Assembly (NCBI RefSeq): GCF_003432485.1
Contig: NZ_QVNQ01000003.1
Coordinates: forward strand, 620,001 to 684,000
Direction of reading: 5' to 3'
Length of the DNA: 64,000 nt
Origin: Actinomadura spongiicola
GTDB taxonomy: Bacteria > Actinomycetota > Actinomycetes > Streptosporangiales > Streptosporangiaceae
Part shown: in pieces, positions 60,701-64,000 of the stretch
How positions within the stretch are numbered: position 1 is the stretch's first letter
Layout of the letters: each line of letters opens with the position of its first letter
Made by a program: the position numbers and the translations under genes
The notes under the pieces: model-generated
What the model saw: only the letters and a program-made list of their open reading frames with translations
Databases searched by the model: none
What the model was told of the DNA's origin: nothing

Positions 60701-60982
60701 ATGGACAACCAGCGTTGGCGCCTATATTTTCCCGGCGGTTTCATCCTCGGCATAGGCGCGGTGATGTTGCTCGCCACCCCCGTGTTCGGCATCGCTACCC
60801 AGAAACCTTCTACCTTTATCATGCTCATACCGGCCATGGGCTGGATAATCGGAGGCTACCTGGTGCTCCGTGCAACAAAGTACTCCGGTCGGCGCATAGC
60901 CGGATTTGTTTTGATCGGTCTGAGCATCACAACAGTCTCAACCCTTTTAGGGCAGCTCCTTATGCGCCTAGCAGGCGAATAG
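60701..60982 (+). CDS. Small membrane protein of the low-GC islet
   Basis: A 93-residue protein with three hydrophobic helices (FPGGFILGIGAVMLLATPVF, FIMLIPAMGWIIGGYLVL, IAGFVLIGLSITTVSTLLG). ATG 60701 has AAAAGG six bases upstream. It is divergent from the T7SS-like unit, sharing about 110 bases of control region, and has the same lower GC. I know no family. A role as membrane partner or immunity-type protein for the neighbouring WXG-like protein is speculation. Confidence 0.65.
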   Translation: MDNQRWRLYFPGGFILGIGAVMLLATPVFGIATQKPSTFIMLIPAMGWIIGGYLVLRATKYSGRRIAGFVLIGLSITTVSTLLGQLLMRLAGE

Positions 60983-61348
60983 CCAGCATAGGGGCTGTGC
61001 TCGCCGAAGACGACTGTGCACCTCCCATATTTACTGCGCCACAAAGCAAAGGATACGGACAGCCCAATATAGGTCATCTGTCGCCCCATCCCCGCTCTGG
61101 CGATTCACAACCCAAGCCCCTTCCAACCGGACCGCAAAAATCACAAATCAGGCTGACCGTAACCGAACTAGAAGGAGCCGACCGTTTTCGCGCCCGCGCG
61201 GCGCCTTAACCGAAATCGTGGCCGAATGCGGCCACGATGGGCGGGTGATATGTTTCGCTTTGAGCAATTCTCAGAGAGAAGGCCCGACCTATCGGGGATC
61301 GACGGACACTCCTCGATTCGTATGGCGCCGCTGTGCGCCGGGGCGGGG
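60983..61348. other. Lower-GC gap between the islet and the HAD gene
   Basis: 366 bases with relatively AT-rich, stop-laden sequence to about 61190, then a hairpin at 61215-61238. No ORF has family features or a good ribosome binding site. It may be decayed DNA at the edge of the islet. Confidence 0.6.
61215..61238 (-). terminator. Hairpin between the islet and the HAD gene
   Basis: ATCGTGGCCG and complement, a perfect 10-bp stem with loop AATG, followed on the minus strand by TTTCGGTTAAGG. It is about 110 bases beyond the HAD stop. Confidence 0.6.
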
Positions 61349-61933
61349 TCAGAGAATGGCGCGGACCTGGTCGATGGTGGTGAAGAGTTCGGCGCGCATG
61401 CCGGTAGTGCGGGCGGCGAGGACGTTGCGTTCCGTGTCGTCGAAGAAGAGGGCGTCGGTGAGGTCGACGCCCAGGCGGGCGGCGCAGATTTCGTAGGCTC
61501 GGGGGTCGGGCTTGGCGACGCCGATGTCGCAGGAGTAGACAAGGGCGTCGAAACGGGACAGCCAGTCACGGTGGCGTGCCTCGAAGCGGGGAACCAGGTC
61601 GCCGATGATGTTCGAGAGCAGGCCGAGGGTGCGTCCCTGGTCGGCGAGTTCGTGGACGAGGGCGACCATGGCGTCGTCCGCCTCCGTCCAACTGTCCAGG
61701 TCGGCCTCGATCAGCGCGGGGACGTCGGGGAAGGCGGTGCCGAGGCGATCGGCCACGTTGGCCCAGTACTCGGGGCTTTCCTGGCCGGAGTCGTAGGCGG
61801 GGCGGCAGGACCAGTACGCGTCCCAGAACCGGGTGCCGGAGACACCGGCGGTCTCCTCGATTCTCCGTACGGCTTCGGGGGTCTGGCGGCGGGCGATGAC
61901 TCCGAACAGGTCGAAAACGATCACATCGGACAT
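61349..61933 (-). CDS. HAD-family hydrolase (second copy type)
   Basis: A 194-residue HAD protein: motif I VIVFDLFGVIARR (nucleophile Asp), motif II LGLLSNIIGDLV, motif III Lys in DIGVAKPDPRAYE, motif IV ALFFDDTERNVLAA. It is shorter than the HAD at 46.6 kb and has a different cap (YWSCRPAYDSGQESPEYWAN). The substrate is unknown. ATG 61933 gives the family start MSDVIVFDLFG with a G-rich upstream; an in-frame ATG at 61996 adds a tail unlike the family. It lies 94 bases after the MMPL gene on the same strand. Confidence 0.9.
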   Translation of the reverse strand: MSDVIVFDLFGVIARRQTPEAVRRIEETAGVSGTRFWDAYWSCRPAYDSGQESPEYWANVADRLGTAFPDVPALIEADLDSWTEADDAMVALVHELADQGRTLGLLSNIIGDLVPRFEARHRDWLSRFDALVYSCDIGVAKPDPRAYEICAARLGVDLTDALFFDDTERNVLAARTTGMRAELFTTIDQVRAIL

Positions 61934-62027
61934 GTCCCCGACCCTATGCGGGCGCGGAGCAACCTGACAGGAACGAACGGTCCCGTCGAACATCACCTCG
62001 GGTGACGTCCGACGGGATTGACGTTCG

Positions 62028-64000
62028 TCAAGCGCGCAGGCTTTCGCGGGTCGCCTCGGCGGTGGGAGTCCGGCGGGACGGCAGAATGCGTGCCAGGGGG
62101 CGCGGAAGCCACCAGTTCGCCTCGCCGAACAGTTCCATCAGCGCCGGGACGAGCACCAGCCGCACGATCGTCGCGTCGATCAGGATCGCGACGCCCATGC
62201 CGAGTCCCATCTGCTTCACGGCGACGTCCGCGCCGAGCAGCACCGACAGGAACACCATCACCATGATGGCCGCGGCGGCGGTGATGACACGGGCGGTGCG
62301 GGACAGGCCGAGCGCGACGGCCTCCCGCGTGGGCACCCCCGTCTCGTAGTTCTCCCGGATGCGGGACACGAGGAACACCTCGTAGTCCATCGAGAGCCCG
62401 AACAGGATCGGGAACATCATCAACGGCACCCAGGTCGTCACCGGCATGTCGGTGGGGAACCCGAGCAGGTTGCCCGCCCAGCCCCACTGGACCACCGCGG
62501 TCAGCACCCCGTACGCGGCGGCGATCGACAGCAGGTTCATCACCGCGGCCTGCAGCGCCACCGTCACCGACCGGACGAGCGCGACCAGCAACAGCAGCGA
62601 CAGGCCGACGACGACGGCGATCAGCCATGGCAGGCGGGTGCTCACCTCGTCGGCGAAGTCGATCGAGGCCGCGTTCTGCCCGCCGACATAGGTCTGCGCG
62701 CCGGTGCCGTCCATGACGCGGGGAATGACGTCGTCCCGCAGTGTGTGGACGAGCTCCGGCGTCGCCTCGTCCTGCGCGCCGGTCGTCGGGAACGCGACGA
62801 GGATGGACGCGGCGCCGTCCCCGCTGGTGCGCGGAGGCTGGACGGCGGCGACCCCGGGTGTGTCGCGGACGGACGCGGCGAGTCGCCCCTGGTCCGCGCC
62901 GGTCCCGCCCTCGGTGACGAGGATCAGCGGCGCGGCCGTGCCGGGGCCGAACCCCTCCGCCATGATCTGGCTCGCGCGGTATCCGCTGTGGTCGTGCGGC
63001 TGGGTGCTGGAGTCGGGCAGGCTCAGCCGCATCGACAGCGCGGGCACGGCCAGTACCAGCAGGACGACGACCGCCGCCAGCCCCGCGACGATCGGGTGCG
63101 CCTGGACGACCCGCGCCCACCGTTCGGCGAGGGGACGACCGCGTGTCCGGCCGAACCCGGGAACGCGGAGCCGGTCGATGGAGCGTCCGGCGAAGCCGAG
63201 GAGCGCGGGCAGCAGCGTCACCGCGCCGAGCATGGTCATCAACACGGTGACGGCGGCCGCGACCGCGACGGCGTTGAGGAGGCTCTGCTGCATGACGAAC
63301 AGGCCCATCAACGCGATGACCACGGTCGTACCGGCGAACAGCACGGCGCGTCCGGCGGTGGCGACGGCCGTGACGGTCGCCTCCTCTGGATCGTTCCCGT
63401 CGTGCAGTTCCTCACGGAAGCGGGTCACGATGAACAGCGCGTAGTCGATGCCGACGCCGAGCCCGATGAGCGCGGCGACGATCGGGCTGAACGACGGCGC
63501 GGGCAGCGGATGCCCGAGCAGCATGATCAGCGCGAGCCCGGATCCGATGCCGAACAGCGCGGTTAGGATGGGCAGCCCCATCGCCAGCACCGACCCGAAC
63601 GCGACCAGGAGGATGACGATGGCGGCGAGCACGCCGATGGCCTCGGACGGCCCTCCCCCGGGTGTCTCGGCGGCGTCCACGGCCGTGCCGCCGAGTTGGA
63701 TCTCCACGGGTCCGGTGTCGGAGCGGACGTCGTCCAACAGGGCGTTCACGTCCTCCTTGGACATGTCCTCGGACGGAACATCCAGGTTGCCGGTGGCGAA
63801 CGCCGTCTTCCCGTCCGGTGAGATCTGCCCCGGTATCTCGTAGGGCGAGGACACCGACGCCACATGCGGCGTATCGGCGAACCGTTCGATCGTCCGCTCC
63901 ACCCGGGGCCTGACCTCCGCGCTCCGGACGCCGGCGTCGGCCTGGACCGCCAGTGTGATCGAGTCACCGCTCTGGTCCGCGAAGTGCTCTTCCAGCAGGT
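62028..64000 (-). CDS. MMPL/RND-family transporter, N-terminus outside window
   Basis: 657 codons are visible and the frame is open at the right edge, so the start lies beyond base 64000. Two MMPL repeats are recognisable: the first with SPIVAALIGLGVGIDYALFI (GxGxDY), the second with LMMFPILFGLSMDYEVFLVS, each surrounded by five or six helices. The extracytoplasmic loops (SLPDSSTQPHDHSGYR; PETRTSGDGAASILVAF-like) carry few charges. Actinobacterial MMPL proteins export lipids or lipid-like metabolites using the proton gradient. Substrate unknown; no lipid synthesis genes are visible on this side. Confidence 0.93.
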   Translation of the reverse strand, partial: LLEEHFADQSGDSITLAVQADAGVRSAEVRPRVERTIERFADTPHVASVSSPYEIPGQISPDGKTAFATGNLDVPSEDMSKEDVNALLDDVRSDTGPVEIQLGGTAVDAAETPGGGPSEAIGVLAAIVILLVAFGSVLAMGLPILTALFGIGSGLALIMLLGHPLPAPSFSPIVAALIGLGVGIDYALFIVTRFREELHDGNDPEEATVTAVATAGRAVLFAGTTVVIALMGLFVMQQSLLNAVAVAAAVTVLMTMLGAVTLLPALLGFAGRSIDRLRVPGFGRTRGRPLAERWARVVQAHPIVAGLAAVVVLLVLAVPALSMRLSLPDSSTQPHDHSGYRASQIMAEGFGPGTAAPLILVTEGGTGADQGRLAASVRDTPGVAAVQPPRTSGDGAASILVAFPTTGAQDEATPELVHTLRDDVIPRVMDGTGAQTYVGGQNAASIDFADEVSTRLPWLIAVVVGLSLLLLVALVRSVTVALQAAVMNLLSIAAAYGVLTAVVQWGWAGNLLGFPTDMPVTTWVPLMMFPILFGLSMDYEVFLVSRIRENYETGVPTREAVALGLSRTARVITAAAAIMVMVFLSVLLGADVAVKQMGLGMGVAILIDATIVRLVLVPALMELFGEANWWLPRPLARILPSRRTPTAEATRESLRA

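Overview
The window is high-GC (by eye about 70 percent or more), with frequent GTG starts, GAGGAGG-type ribosome binding sites, leaderless-looking starts and an actinobacterial gene order (ftsK - HTH/DUF4115 - rimO - pgsA - cinA - clgR; rimP - nusA - ylxR - infB - ylxP - rbfA - nrnA - truB - ribF - rpsO - pnp - M16 peptidase - dapB). It is chromosomal DNA of a filamentous-type actinomycete; a Streptosporangiales/Thermomonosporaceae-like host is my best guess, not a proof. I see no phage, IS element, CRISPR array, rRNA or intact tRNA.

Layout. 1-2.8 kb (+): tail of a GH3 hydrolase, an Rrf2 regulator and a Nei/Fpg DNA glycosylase. 2.8-16 kb (mostly -): lipoprotein, Dps, ClgR, CinA, PgsA, RimO, a RodZ-like HTH protein, FtsK, RNase J, DapA and a membrane-anchored GH18-like protein. 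16-26 kb: a divergent EamA exporter/MocR regulator pair with overlapping start codons, a CGNR protein, GNAT, a DHA2-type MFS exporter, MenA, a membrane protein, uracil-DNA glycosylase, an orphan ModA-like binding protein and a Uma2 protein. 26-44 kb: an ECF41-type sigma factor with a clear autoregulatory promoter, then a long minus-strand housekeeping block for lysine synthesis, RNA decay, ribosome maturation, tRNA/rRNA modification and translation initiation.

44-54 kb: a ferritin-like lipoprotein, a TRM11-like methyltransferase, a HAD hydrolase, then a sugar ABC importer operon (binding protein, ATPase, permease, second paralogous ATPase, ROK regulator) headed by three similar inverted repeats. 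54-64 kb: membrane protein, large secreted M14 carboxypeptidase, PTH2-like protein, a lower-GC islet of type VII secretion-like substrates (59.1-61.0 kb), a second HAD hydrolase and an MMPL transporter that runs off the right edge.

Best leads for something undescribed: (i) the T7SS-like islet with no secretion machinery beside it; (ii) a structured repeat of about 180 bp present twice, 25 kb apart, each time at the 3' end of a minus-strand gene; (iii) the twin-ATPase sugar importer with three operators and an internal hairpin; (iv) an azoreductase promoter whose 17-bp spacer is itself an operator.
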